Below, piece by piece: positions 19,241-29,646 of a stretch of 64,000 nt of DNA. This stretch comes from Prorocentrum cordatum (taxonomy: Eukaryota; Sar; Dinophyceae; Prorocentrales; Prorocentraceae): assembly GCA_963575745.1 (NCBI GenBank), contig CAUYUJ010014259.1:128032-192031 (forward strand). The letters are read 5' to 3'. The number at the start of each line of letters is the position of its first letter. The stretch's first letter is position 1. A program made the translations under genes and the position numbers. The notes beneath the pieces were generated by a model. That model made no database searches. It had not been told where the DNA came from and worked only from the letters and a program-made list of their open reading frames with translations.

Positions 19241-21969
19241 TCAGAGCGGCACCTTCATTGTGATCACAGCGCCACGCACGCCGATCACCTTGCCGAGCGA
19301 GGCGTAGTCGTGTCGGCCATCCATATTCTCATACTCGTAGTCATAGCCCTGCCCACCACGCAGCCAGCTCGTCCTCCATGACTCCCGCTGGTGGTTTGCC
19401 CGTCTTCACCGTAGTTCCCACTTGGATCAGCGCTCTGTGGGTGCTGTCCTTGGTGTTGCTCTGCTGCTTCTGCTCCTCTTGAGGATCCTCCTCGGCCTCC
19501 GCGTCGGTCCAGGGCCCCTGCTCGATATACAGTGTGATCTTCGCCTGGTTGCTGTCGTAGCACTTGCTGATCTTCAGGTGCTTCACTTTGTTGAGGTCTG
19601 TCGCCACGTTGAGCTGGTCCACGAACTTCCCGTGCTCTGTGAGAGTGCTCTTGGTCTTGGCGCCCACGTCCTCGGAGCAGAGGGTCGAAATAAGCGAATG
19701 TCCCTTGCCCGCCTCCATGCACTTGTCCGCGTAGATCTCCCTGCGGGCTCGGAGCGCCTTGAGCACCTTGGTCTGAGTCGGCATCGGATACGTGCTGTAG
19801 ACCGCGGAAACGACCCAGACAATCTGCTGAGTGTTGGCCAGCACTTGCTTGATCATCACCGTGATCAACTTCTTCAGCTTGGGGTCGCACTTGGTCTGGT
19901 AGGCTTCTCCTCCTCGTTGTTGGCGTCGTATGGGGACTTCGCGACGCCGATGATGCCAGCAGCCGTGAGCATGAAGTGGAGGTGACCACGGCTTGGACTT
20001 GCACTGAAGCTGTCTGTAGAAGCGGCGCCAGAAGGGGCGCAGCATGTGGAGTGTGCGCAAGCCGAGGACCTTAGGCTTGCCGCTCTTCTTGTCGAGGGTG
20101 AAGCTCTGGCTGTGGTGGGCGTTGAGTGGGGCGAAGCCGACGCGGTACGCGTGGTTGAGGACTGACTCGAAGCTCTCCTGCTCGAGGGGTGCCTCAGCGA
20201 GTGCATCATCGTAGCCCACGCCTGTCGTCTTTGGCTTCTGCTTTGTGATGTAGGTGGGCTGGAAGGTCGTCTGGAAGATCTCGGCGGGCAGTGACCAGTC
20301 TGGCACGGAGGCGCGCTTCTTGAAGTACTTGAGCCGCTTGGTGACGCCGTAGAGTGCTCGCTTGATGCCGTCCTTGGCGTCTTCGTATTCGTGGCGAACT
20401 TGTAGGTTGTGCACGGTGGTGAACTCGTGGGTGGTCTCTTTCAAGATGCGCTTCTCCTCCTCGAGGTCGATCTGGTGAGCGCTAAACCCTCCGTGCTGGC
20501 CGTATGCTGCAATGTGGTCTGCCCACTCCTGCAAGCTGGGGCGTGCTCTGGTCGCGCGGCTGTAGTTGCGGTTGCGCTTGCCGTATCTGGTGCCGGCCAT
20601 GAGTCGAGACAGTTGATGTACTTCAGCGTGTTCTCGTCGTTGCCAAGCCTCGTAGATGCGCTCCTCTAGGTGTTGTCGTCGTGCTTCGTGCTGGCGTTTC
20701 TGCTTCTTGAGGGCACGTGAGAGGACCTCGATCTGGTACTCGATCTCGTAGTTGGGGTCGGTCCCGATGTACTCCTCTCTGAGCTTGGCGCGCGCCTGGA
20801 GTAGCCGCAGACGTTCCTCCATGAGCTGGTAGTATTGGTCTAGCTTGGACTTCTGGCGCTCGAAGAAGGGCTTGGCTGCCTCCTTCATGATGTTCACGAT
20901 GAGCTCCCCGTGTTCGTCCACTGTGTAGTCCCCGACCAACCTCTTCAGCTTGTCCTGGTGCTTGCCGAGGTTGGACTCCTGCGCGTCATTGAACTCCTTG
21001 CGGTACTTGCCCTTCTGCAGGGCCAGGGCCATCTTGTCGTAGTCCCAGGCGGTCCTCCTTAGATCTGTGAACACGTTCGGGATTATGACGTTGGCGGCTG
21101 CATTCGGTAGGACAAGGTCGCGCGGCACGTTGTCATTGATGAGTTGAGGTGCCTTGATCGTTCGCCACCAGACTCTGCAAGAAGTAGTGTGGGAGCATAG
21201 ACCGTGAGGCACTGCAATGTAGTCGGGACGTGTGGCCTGTCCTTGGGTTCCGATGTACGTGGGCCCCGCGTTCCGGAGAATGTTCAGGATGCACCTGCCG
21301 AGCACGTCGAGCATGTAGTGGAAGGCAGCGGTTGCCTCTCCAGGTACTCCTGTAGGGCCTGCGTCGCCGATCACGTTGCTGGGCGTGGCGGGAAGCAATC
21401 CGTCCTGTCCGTAGTGGTCGTTCAGGTCGAGGCCGATGATCGGCGTGCTCCTGGTGGGCGTCTCGTGCTGGGTCTTGTTGATCCACTTGAGCGTCTCGTT
21501 GAGCGTCTTGACCCGAGCGTTGTGGTGCTTGGCGAGCCGTGACCGTGGAGGTAGAGGCGCAACAATGAAATTCGTGTCGAGTCCTCCTCGACGAAGGGGA
21601 ACTTCTCCTGCGCGTCCTTGAATGAATGCTCGGCGGCGGGCTGGGGAGCGCGGTCACACACTTGATGCGGTAGCGGTTGCTGATCGTGCTGGCCACGCCC
21701 GCTTGATTGTTGGTGAAAGGGCCACTGCCGTAGCCCCTCGTGACGATGCGGTGCTGGTAGGTCTGGAGCTGGTCGACGGGGCTGGTGGGGGCGTGCTGCC
21801 TCCAACGAGTGGCTGGTAACGTGATGACGTCGACTGCGCTGAATTGTCTCGACATCTCCAAGCTTCTCGGTGGCGCGACCGTGCTGAGCGGGTTATACAC
21901 ACCCCAGCTCAGGAATGTCATCCAAAATATCGCAAGAGAAGAAATATGGATGGCCAGCCGCGCTGGCAT
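19241..21969 (-). pseudogene. LINE-type endonuclease ORF fused to an unrelated C-terminal domain, frameshifted
   Basis: Read on the minus strand, the 5' part resembles an endonuclease/exonuclease/phosphatase (EEP) domain of non-LTR elements. It shows FLSWGVYNPL near the start, GYGSGPFTNNQAGVAS, the catalytic-type STPIIGLDLND (about 21418) and ATRPDYIAVP at its end. At least two frame changes break the N-terminal third (about 21560-21800). A basic, Gln/Glu-rich linker follows (EEYIGTDPNYEIEYQIE, FTTVHNLQVRHEYEDAKDG), then LRTLHMLRPFWRRFYRQL, which looks like the approach to a reverse-transcriptase domain. No RT catalytic motifs follow. From about 19990 the sequence changes frame to HFMLTAAGIIGVAKSPYDAN, then returns to a frame with KKLITVMIKQVLANTQQIVW and GKGHSLISTLCSEDVG. 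A further one-base shift near 19353 leads to YENMDGRHDYASLGKVIGV and a stop at 19241. The indels could be decay or sequencing error. Confidence 0.7.
19341..21398 (-). CDS. Longest open frame of the endonuclease-type element (at least 685 codons)
   Basis: The main uninterrupted frame begins inside the endonuclease domain. It is actually open further upstream: RLAKHHNARVKTLNE and the LDLND motif are in this same frame. It ends prematurely at AAWWAGL because of a one-base shift. Apart from the frame change at about 19905-19980 it is protein-like throughout, with normal amino-acid composition, in contrast to the microsatellite ORFs around it. It lies in a region of ordinary complexity bracketed by GAG arrays on both sides. 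Confidence 0.65.
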   Translation of the reverse strand: MLPATPSNVIGDAGPTGVPGEATAAFHYMLDVLGRCILNILRNAGPTYIGTQGQATRPDYIAVPHGLCSHTTSCRVWWRTIKAPQLINDNVPRDLVLPNAAANVIIPNVFTDLRRTAWDYDKMALALQKGKYRKEFNDAQESNLGKHQDKLKRLVGDYTVDEHGELIVNIMKEAAKPFFERQKSKLDQYYQLMEERLRLLQARAKLREEYIGTDPNYEIEYQIEVLSRALKKQKRQHEARRQHLEERIYEAWQRREHAEVHQLSRLMAGTRYGKRNRNYSRATRARPSLQEWADHIAAYGQHGGFSAHQIDLEEEKRILKETTHEFTTVHNLQVRHEYEDAKDGIKRALYGVTKRLKYFKKRASVPDWSLPAEIFQTTFQPTYITKQKPKTTGVGYDDALAEAPLEQESFESVLNHAYRVGFAPLNAHHSQSFTLDKKSGKPKVLGLRTLHMLRPFWRRFYRQLQCKSKPWSPPLHAHGCWHHRRREVPIRRQQRGGEAYQTKCDPKLKKLITVMIKQVLANTQQIVWVVSAVYSTYPMPTQTKVLKALRARREIYADKCMEAGKGHSLISTLCSEDVGAKTKSTLTEHGKFVDQLNVATDLNKVKHLKISKCYDSNQAKITLYIEQGPWTDAEAEEDPQEEQKQQSNTKDSTHRALIQVGTTVKTGKPPAGVMEDELAAWWAGL

Positions 21970-22054
21970 GACATGAAGGGTGCCCTGGGGGCGGGAACTG
22001 CTTTGCGTGGGGTGCCTGCAAGGCCGCGACGAATGGGGCTAGAGCAGGAGACGG

Positions 22055-22395
22055 CGGCAGAGGAGGAGGAGGAGGAGGAGAAGGAGCGAGCGAAGACGAG
22101 GAGGAGCGAGCGAGGAGAAGGAGGAGGAGGATGAGGAGGAGGGGTGAGGAGAAGGAGGGTGAGCGAGGAGGAGGAGGAGGAGGAGTAGGAGGAGGAGGAG
22201 GAGGAGGAGGAGGAGGAGGAGGAGGAGGAGGAGGAGGACGAGGAGGAGGAGGACGAGGAGGAGGACGAGGAGGGAGGAACGAGGAGGAGGAGGAGGGCGA
22301 AGGAGGAGGAGGAGCGAGGAGGAGGAGGAGGAGGAGGAAGAGCGAGGAGGAGGAGGAGGAGGAGGAGGAGGAGGAGGAGGAGGAGGAGGGAGGAG
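22055..22395. repeat. (GGA)n microsatellite
   Basis: About 340 bp of GGA triplets with AGCG and ACG interruptions. Confidence 0.96.
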
Positions 22396-22560
22396 GAGCA
22401 TTTGTTGCGCGCCCGCCGCCACTCGGCCCGCAGGGCGGCTCGCGCAGCGGCGCCGGAGCCGTGGCAGCAGGGGCCCAGCCGCCCCTCCTCGGCCTGCTTT
22501 TTCGTTGCGCCTGCGGCCTGGCCGGGCGCTGGCCGGAAAGGCCCCTGGCCCAAGGCGTTG
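22396..22560 (+). other. Possible exon downstream of GGA array
   Basis: GC-rich with an open frame reading FVARPPPLGPQGG...LLFRCACGLAG. It lies between a GGA array and a family M element. No homology was recognised. Confidence 0.22.
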
Positions 22561-22574
22561 GGCGCGAAGTAATG

Positions 22575-22700
22575 GTTTGGCATCGCTCGGTCGTGTGCGC
22601 TGTGTTTCGGCGAGGACCCTCGAGGAACATCCTGAGCATTGAGCGAAAACAGACGCACGATGCCGACAAATGCACGGGTGATGGACGTCCCAGCGATAGC
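22575..22700. mobile_element. Family M TIR element, copy 3
   Basis: TTTGGCATCGCTCGGTCGTGTG at the left and GATGGACGTCCCAGCGATAG at the right. The internal GAGGAACATCCTGAGCATTGAGCG is diverged. Confidence 0.7.
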
Positions 22701-23099
22701 AAGATGGAGGGGCGGTACACTGGGTGGGGGATGGGTGCCTTTTCGGGCCCGAAAGCCTCCCTTCTGGGCCTTAAAGAGCTCTTTCAGAGACCCTAGAAAG
22801 GGACCGATAAATCCGTTCCAGAGCGTTCCAGAACCTTCTCGGAGCGTTTCGTAACGCTCTGAGGAGGCCGCGGCGCTCGAGACATCTTCCAGGTCGGCCA
22901 GACCTTAGCGCTTTTCGACTTATCCGTACCTGATGGATCCTCGTCTTCGCTTCGTGCCCCACCCGGGCCCGCAAGGCCTCCGCCTGGGCCCTTCAGGGCC
23001 CCCTCCCGGGGCCCCGAATGGGCCCCTGCTCTGCAGCCCTCGCGGACCCCCCCCAGATTGATCGCTCCCCCGCTGACCTTGGCCTGAAGGCGCCCCCAC

Positions 23100-23229
23100 T
23101 TGGCACCGCTCGGACGTGTGCATGTTTCCTTCGGCGAGGACCATCGAGGAGCATCCTGGATCATCCGGCGAAAAGACCACGCACGAATCCGAAAAAAAAC
23201 ACAGGGAATGGACGTCCGAGCGATGGCCA
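23100..23229. mobile_element. Family M TIR element, copy 4
   Basis: TGGCACCGCTCGGACGTGTG and, inverted, ATGGACGTCCGAGCGATGGCC. The core TTTCCTTCGGCGAGGACCATCG is shared with copies 1 and 2. Confidence 0.8.
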
Positions 23230-23758
23230 GCCCAGGAGTTCCAAGGAGGACCCCCGGGGGCCTCCAGAGCACCGCGCACGAGGCGCCGGGGGGGCCCCCG
23301 GGGGCTATATCCAGAGTTCACCGGAGAGTTTGGGGCTCATGGGGCCAGGGGCGCCTTGAGTCGGAGGTGGGTAGACCTCCTACCCTGACACGTCGATTGA
23401 GGAATTGGCCGTTTTCGGTTCGCGAGAGGGCGTCGCGGCCGTCATTTTTGCGGGTCCAGGTCCGTCGGTTTCGGCCCCAGGCTGTTGTCACTAAGGGGAG
23501 GTCTATTAAAGGGAGGTTTGTCCACCGCCGATTGAGCAGCGCCCGACCAGGTATGGCAAGATAGCGTGCATTTTTCCCCTCGTCGGTCCACTCTGAGGAG
23601 GCACGCTAACCATCGAAGGCTCCCCACCGCCCGTCCACCTAGATCTCGAGCTCGGGTAGCGTCGGTCAGCGTGCACCGACGCCCCATCCCGCCTCGACCC
23701 GCTCCGCTTTTCGTCGAGGCCTCCCAGATGGGGCCCGAGTGCAGTCAAGACTCGGAGG
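23230..23758. other. No gene recognised
   Basis: GC-rich, non-repetitive by eye, with short ORFs only. Confidence 0.3.
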
Positions 23759-23761
23759 AGG

Positions 23762-23892
23762 ACAACGTGTCGACACCGCCACCTTTCCCTCGTTTTCGCA
23801 TTTGGGGGCTTTTGGAGAGGCCCTCGTCGTCACCACTTCATTCGCTCCGACCAGGAGAGGTCTGGGGAGTAGCGGGATCGGCACCTGTTGGT
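23762..23892. mobile_element. Family G TIR element, copy 2
   Basis: Left ACAACGTGTCGACACCGCCACC and right GGAGTAGCGGGATCGGCACC. The core includes CCTCGTCGTCACCACTTCATTC and GGAGAGGTCTGGGGAG. Confidence 0.65.
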
Positions 23893-24056
23893 TCCCCCAA
23901 AGACGCTGAAATGCGGACCGCTTTGGGTTCGGAAGGGGCTCGCTGTTCCTCGTGTCATTCCGTGGCTGTTCCTTTAGCCCTCCTCGTGCACCCAAGCTCG
24001 TCTGGTGCGGGGCCTCGTTTCCTCTGTGGCGTTCCGTATTGCAACATCCCGATTGT

Positions 24057-24238
24057 ACTCCAGATTTCGTAATAAAAGGGAGGGGGTCTGGACCCTCCAA
24101 GACAAGCCACTTCAGACCTCCCCCGTGGGAGAACCCTCCAAAACATCGTCCTCAGACCCCCCAGGCCCTACAAGATAGCCCGGAAGAGACCCCCCCCCCG
24201 AAAGGAGGCCCCCCTCCCTTTGTTACGGAATCTGGAGT
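24057..24238. mobile_element. Family E TIR element, copy 1 (inverted orientation)
   Basis: Ends ACTCCAGATTTCGTAATAAA and, inverted, TTGTTACGGAATCTGGAGT. The interior is the reverse of copies 2 and 3: CCCGTGGGAGAACCCTCC here, CTCCCACGGGGGAGG there. Confidence 0.88.
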
Positions 24239-24320
24239 GCGGTAGGTTCGCGTCTTGTCGACCGTCGGCGACCCCGCCGCCGGCGCTCAGCGTTGAACAC
24301 CGCCAGCGACCCAGCACCGG

Positions 24321-24397
24321 GGCCGATCGCTCAAGGTTGAACGATCCCCGCGGCGTTAGGAACCAACGCCGGGGTCGAGACGCCGCGAACTTACCGT
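24321..24397. repeat. About 76-bp direct repeat, left of element L1
   Basis: Starts GGCCGATCGCTCAAGGTTGA and ends GCCGCGAACTTACCG. A similar copy starts at 24698 on the other side of the element. Confidence 0.85.
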
Positions 24398-24413
24398 AAT
24401 GGAGGATGACGAT

Positions 24414-24680
24414 TAATATATGACCGGGGGTCGTGTTCACGCGGCGGCGCCCGGGATGACGATTAGAAAAAACCGGCCGCGGGCTGGAAAAATATTTCTT
24501 GAATCGTTCTCTTCCAGTCAGAAAATTGTGCATAAACAGCAGAGAACTATTTCTTGAATCGTTCTCTTCCAGTCAGAAAATTGTGCATAAACAGCAGAGA
24601 ACTATTTCTTTAATCGTTCTCCAGCAGAGAGCTATTTGTTTAATCGTTCTCTCCAGTTTTTTTTATTCATCGTCATCCCG
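24414..24680. mobile_element. Family L TIR element, copy 1
   Basis: Left GGATGACGATTAAT, right ATTCATCGTCATCC. The AT-rich interior has three versions of ATTTCTTGAATCGTTCTCT with CAGTCAGAAAATTGTGCATA. The element is bracketed by about 76-bp direct repeats. Confidence 0.8.
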
Positions 24681-24697
24681 CCTTGCGTTTCGGAAAT

Positions 24698-24777
24698 GGC
24701 CGATCGCTCAAGGCTGAACGATCCCCGCGGCGTCAGGAGCCATCGCCGGGGTTTCGAGGCGCCGCGAGCTTACCGCG
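24698..24777. repeat. About 76-bp direct repeat, right of element L1
   Basis: GGCCGATCGCTCAAGGCTGA...GCCGCGAGCTTACCG, a diverged copy of 24321-24397. Confidence 0.85.
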
Positions 24778-24825
24778 GGTGGGTTCGAAGGATCCTCTCC
24801 GCATGTCGACGATGCATCTAAGGAG

Positions 24826-24980
24826 GGGAAAAAACACACAGACACAATTAATCGCTGATTCCCAGGAGAATATTGGAAAATATGGGGAGTGGGGGCGAAG
24901 ACAAGAACCAAGAAAATATGAGGAAATATGGGGAATACTTTTATTTGTGTGTATTTATTTGTGTGTCCCAGGGCCCCTTC
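24826..24980. mobile_element. Family C element, copy 2
   Basis: GGGGAAAAAACACACAGACA at the left, ATATGGGGAGTGGGGGCGAA in the core, TTATTTGTGTGTCCCAGGGC at the right. Confidence 0.8.
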
Positions 24981-25379
24981 AGCATCGGCGATGCGGCTCG
25001 AGGATGCGTTGCTGGCGTCGCCGATGCATCGCCGATGCAGTGGCGATATTGCGCGATCCTCGGTCGCCATCTGGTCGGACCCTGTCTAGGAGGCCTCTTC
25101 TTCAGCGCGGCGCAAGGAGGACGTCGCGGTCGTCCGACCCCAAGACGGGTGCCTTCGGCAGCAAATTATGGGAGCTTTTTGTATGTCCTCGCATCTACCT
25201 CTTCAACGTGCATCAGCAGTCGACACAAATCGCCCATTTGGGGTCGATTTAACGTCGATGAGCGTCGATTCAGCGTGCATCAGCGTCGACCAGCGTCGGT
25301 TCACAGAAGCCAGCAAGATGGCCTGGGAGGCCCCCATGAGTTGCCGCAGAAGGTGTCTGTTCTTGTGCCCGACGCGGGC

Positions 25380-25600
25380 TCGATGCGGACTCGACACGGA
25401 TTGGGCGCGGATTTGACGCGGACTCAGCGAGTCCGACATGGATTCGACGTGGGTAGTGGCGCGGACTCGATGCGGACTCGACGCGGACTCGACGCGGATT
25501 CGGACGCGGTTCCGACGCGGATTTGGCGCGGATTCGACGCGGATTTGGCGCGGATTCGGCGCGGATTCGACGAGTCCGAAACGCGGAGTCGACGCGGAGG
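25380..25600. repeat. Minisatellite GACTCGACGCG/GATTCG
   Basis: Degenerate 9-18-bp units such as GCGGACTCGACGCGGATTCG over about 220 bp. A related array in opposite orientation occurs at 48080-48165. Confidence 0.88.
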
Positions 25601-25721
25601 CGACACGGATATAGCGGCGCGACGGGGCCGGCAAGCCCCCCCCCCCCAAGACGCCTAACAGAAGGCTGGCTGCGGCGCGGGAGCGCGTCTACCTTCTTCC
25701 CACACCCCTCGCGCTATGAAT

Positions 25722-25918
25722 CGGCTGTGAGCGAGGGGGGCAAGTGAGGAGGAGAAGGCTTTCTCAGAAGGCGACGGGGCTTCTCAGAGGGCGTCGGGCC
25801 TTCCGAGAAGTGTTCTGCGTCTTCAGGGCAGGCCTGGAACATTTCTCAAAAGGCCGCGGGACTTCCGAGCCTTATGAGAAGGCCCGCCCCTTCTCACTTC
25901 TCTCCTTCGCTCGCCGCC
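25722..25918. mobile_element. Family I TIR element, copy 2
   Basis: GTGAGCGAGGGGGGCAAGTG at the left and CTTCTCACTTCTCTCCTTCG...CTCGCCGCC at the right, with internal CTTCTCAGAAGGC palindromes. Confidence 0.85.
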
Positions 25919-25919
25919 A

Positions 25920-26938
25920 AATGAAGAACAGACCTGACGGACGGCTGTTGCCATTTGTTGGTTCTGCTCGGGTCACCTTGGTAGTCGCCAGGTGGATACG
26001 TAGGGGGTTACACGTGGATGCTGAGGTGGACCATCTCTGGCCTGACCTGTCTTGTCAGTGGGTGAGAAATGCCCCAACCAGTAGCATAGGGCTTGGGGGG
26101 GTAACGATCTGTGCGAAGTTGGCTCTGCCCACTTAGCGGAGTTAGCGAACCCACCCAAGCCACTTAGGGCATTTCTTACCAATTAGAAGCTAGATTAGGC
26201 CAGGTCGAACTCATCTTAGCATCCACTTAAACCCCTTTTCCGCTTAGCAACCACCGCCTTTGATTCAAGTGAGGGCCTTCGCCGGTCCCAGGGACTGCAA
26301 ACAGCGATTCGGGATGAGGAGCCGGTTCCATGGAGGGTGTCGAAGCATCCCGATGTCCGCGTCATGAAATAATCCCGATGTCCGCGTCATGAATAATCGG
26401 TATCCTCATCCTCGTCCTCCTTTTCACTTTCCGCCTTGTCTGTTTCCCGCGAGTTTCCAGTCCATCTCTTCTGCCTACTTCTAATCCTCTTTCTTCTGCC
26501 ACTCCCTCTTCGTTTTCCTCTCCCCTCCACCTCCGCCTCGACCTCCGCCACCTCCTCCTCCTTGTCCTTGTCTTCCGCCACCCCCTCAATCACGGCGGAC
26601 GGCCTTGATTGGTTTGGGCCTTCGGTGGGGCCCCACCAGGCCACGGGACCGTGAACAAGTACTCGGGAAATGGTCGGGATCTCGGAGGCTCCTCGACCGC
26701 CGATCTGTCTTTGGCAATTTGCGGCTCCAGAAGTCTACGCCCCTTCGTCGGGGGTAGTTGTCCGTCCCCGATCCAATCAGAAAGAACGTAAATATTGATC
26801 AATAATATATCGTCGGAGGTCTGGGTTACAGAGTTGTCCCACTTCATTTGCAACATGTTTGGCCCTCCAGAGGCCCTCTTGTGGCTCCGAAGCCTCTGTT
26901 CCGACCGTCGCCAGGGGAACGGCGTGACGATTTTGCCG
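25920..26938. other. No gene recognised
   Basis: Includes a direct repeat of ATCCCGATGTCCGCGTCATGAA near 26345-26395. ORFs are short and low in information. Confidence 0.35.
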
Positions 26939-26939
26939 C

Positions 26940-27033
26940 TATCGTCGTGGTCGTCGTCGTCGTGGTCGAGGTCGTCGTGGTCATGATCGTCGCTGTCGCT
27001 GTCGTCGTCGTGGTGGTGGTGATTGTCGTTGTG

Positions 27034-27071
<38 letters not shown>

Positions 27072-27105
27072 TCGTGGTCGTCGCCGCCGTCGTCGTCGTC
27101 GTCGT
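26940..27105. repeat. (GTC)n microsatellite
   Basis: GTC/GTG triplets on the plus strand; translations are poly-Val/Ser/Arg. Confidence 0.95.
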
Positions 27106-27439
27106 CAGTGAGATTTTCTCTTCTGCACTTCTGTGTAAGCCAGTCTTTGGGGCTTCCAGAGGCCGCCTGGGACCTGCGGAGGCCCCGGGAAATTTTTAGA
27201 GGCCTCCTATGACGTCCGAAGACCTCCGAGGACCTCTATAGGGGTCCTCGAGGAAAGTGGCCCTCGCGGATGTTCGCGTCTCGGTCGCCACCTTTCATGG
27301 TTTGAGCGGGCTTCTTCATTTTCCCCCCTCGTGCGCTGTTCCTTTTCGCCTTGGTGCCTCAATTCGCTCCCTGTGCACCCCACCGCTTGCTGACCGGCGT
27401 GTGACTGTCTTGGACCATCTAGCGTTCGCAGACTCCAAA

Positions 27440-27632
27440 ATGTTCGCGGTTCGGTCGGTTCGGCTGCGTCGCAGTCGGTTGCAATCTGTCCGTTCGGTTC
27501 GGTCGGTTGTTGTGTCGTTGCTGCTCGCTGCTCCCTTCTGGACTGCTTGCGGCCCGTCGATTTCGGTCGCGTTCGGTTTCGCTGTAGGCGTGGTCGGTTT
27601 TCAACGTTGCGGTCGCCATGGACGGCACGTGG
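27440..27632. repeat. Dispersed repeat with CGGTTCGGCTGCGTCGCAGT, copy 1
   Basis: Matches 49440-49633, which ends next to the kinase exon 4 acceptor. Shared blocks are CGGTTCGGCTGCGTCGCAGT, GCGGCC.GTCGATTTCGGTC and GTCGCC.TG.ACGGCACG. Confidence 0.75.
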
Positions 27633-27904
27633 CCCTGCGGCTCCTACTGTCACTTCGACTGTCGCTGCCAGCTACCGGCCTCCCGGCGGGCCGCTCTTTC
27701 GGGGAGGCCCCGGGGCGTCAGAAGACGGCTGGGGCCGAAGGGCCAGTCCCGGTGGAGGGGCCCTTGGGGTCCAGGACCCAGAACGGGGGGAAAGGGGGTC
27801 CCTCTCTTGCTCTGCTTGCTTCGACATGGTACATGGTGCATGCCTTGTTTCCCCGCGGGCCAGCGCGGGCCACTGACGCTACGGGAGCACCAGCGCGGCC
27901 TCCA

Positions 27905-28087
27905 GCCTGCGCAGGGGTAAAGGGGGGGTCACACAATCTGCTGCGCGCAGCTGGTTTCGGCCCCGCCGCCGGGGGCCTTCCTTGATACATTTCCGTCTCC
28001 GACGCCAGGAGGCGCCGGGAGCATCTGCCACGGGAGCTGCTTCGTTGACCTCCTTTTTCACTCACTTCCCGTTTTTTGTCCGACATG
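27905..28087. mobile_element. Family D-related element, copy 4 (diverged)
   Basis: Shares CTGCTGCGCGCAGCTGGTTTCG, GATACATTTCCG and GAGGCGCCGGGAGCATC with family D. Both ends are degraded. Confidence 0.6.
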
Positions 28088-28154
28088 AATTTCCCTCGGG
28101 GCCCTTGCTGCTCATCGCAATGAGGAATCTTATTTCATTACAAAGAGAGAACCC

Positions 28155-28775
<621 letters not shown>

Positions 28776-28999
28776 GGGGGGCGGGGTCGTAGAAACGTAG
28801 ATTTTGAGGGGGCACCCATCCATGGGCACTGGAGCTAGACTTACCTGGGAGGACAATCGAACGGCACAAAAAGATTGTTTGCTTGGCCTCTGCATCTCCG
28901 CCGATGCCATACTTCCTTAGCTGTTTTGGCTGAAAAGTCCTGGTATCGAACATGTAAATGTAAATGCCTCCCCCTCTTGCCCTACTTCGGGCTTTGGGT

Positions 29000-29017
29000 T
29001 TTGAGATTGCTAGTCAG
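29000..29017 (+). promoter_or_regulatory. Candidate trans-splice acceptor of the acyltransferase
   Basis: TTTTGAGATTGCTAGTCAG precedes the start codon by 8 nt. Dinoflagellate mRNAs receive a spliced leader at such an AG. Position only; not verified. Confidence 0.35.
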
Positions 29018-29025
29018 GAGAGACG

Positions 29026-29333
29026 ATGACAGGGACAGTTTCTGATAAGCTTGTTCGCGCAGGCGACTACATTGATGACAGTTGCCTGGCCCCCTCGCCG
29101 CCCACAGCCGTCAAGGAGGTGGTCTGGAGCAGCTGCGCCAGCAACATGATTCCCATGACTGTGGAGTGCGGCTTCCTCTTCAAGCACGCCGCTGTTGATG
29201 CGAGCCCAACGGCGGCCGACCTCCAGCGCGCTCTCGCGAAGACGCTGACGAGATTTCCCACCGCGTCCGGCCGCTTCCAGAAGCGTTCTGATGCCGCCGG
29301 CTGCGCCGGCGGGAGCGCTGCAAGCGATGCAAG
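29026..29333 (+). CDS. BAHD/HXXXD-type acyltransferase, exon 1
   Basis: Starts with ATG after a candidate leader acceptor and encodes about 102 residues. The segment VVWSSCASNMIPMTVECGFLF, then DLQRALAKTLTRFPTASGRF, matches the N-terminal pattern of the plant-type transferase family (short strand, then L..SL...L..F....GR). Such enzymes transfer an acyl group from acyl-CoA to alcohols or amines. The exon ends in phase 2 at GCAAG, where a GC-type donor starts an intron that is almost exactly one family D element. Joining to 29538 keeps the frame (AG plus G gives Arg). The assignment rests on this exon together with the later exons carrying NDAGVPF and HALVD. Confidence 0.65.
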
Positions 29334-29334
29334 G

Positions 29335-29533
29335 CTCGGGCCGGGCGAAAGGGGGGGATTGGGAAAGGGGGGGGGGGGTACGAAGTTTGCTGCATGCAGC
29401 TGGTTTCGGCCTCACCGAGGGACCCATTCCTCGATACATGGCCGCCTCCGGCGCCGGGAGGCGCCGGGAAAATCAGCTACGTGAGCTGATTCTCAAACCC
29501 CCCCTTTGCTATCCCCCCCTTTCGCCCGACCCG
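29335..29533. mobile_element. Family D TIR element, copy 3, forming acyltransferase intron 1
   Basis: TCGGGCCGGGCGAAAGGGGG to CCCCCTTTCGCCCGACCCGA. The inferred intron runs 29334-29537 (GC...AG), so the element fills it. AAGGC is present at both exon-intron borders (29331 and 29534), as expected if the intron arose by insertion with target duplication. Confidence 0.85.
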
Positions 29534-29537
29534 AAAG

Positions 29538-29645
29538 GCCGGAGAAGCCGCAGCTGCTCATGGTCTGCAACGACGCGGGCGTGCCCTTTACCCACGAGCT
29601 GGCGCCCGCAGGCTCGGAGCCTCCAGCCGAAGAGGGGCCACCGAC
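29538..29645 (+). CDS. BAHD/HXXXD-type acyltransferase, exon 2
   Basis: In frame with exon 1, it reads PEKPQLLMVCNDAGVPFTHE, matching the family's strand that ends N..GV.F. The peptide continues LAPAGSEPPAEEG before running into element J2. The 3' border is uncertain; it probably lies between 29630 and 29647, because the ends of J2 carry no in-frame protein signature. The downstream continuation is not resolved: a candidate 35-bp exon around 29828-29862 reads ISHILRMAAPFSSW. Confidence 0.6.
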
Positions 29646-29646
29646 A

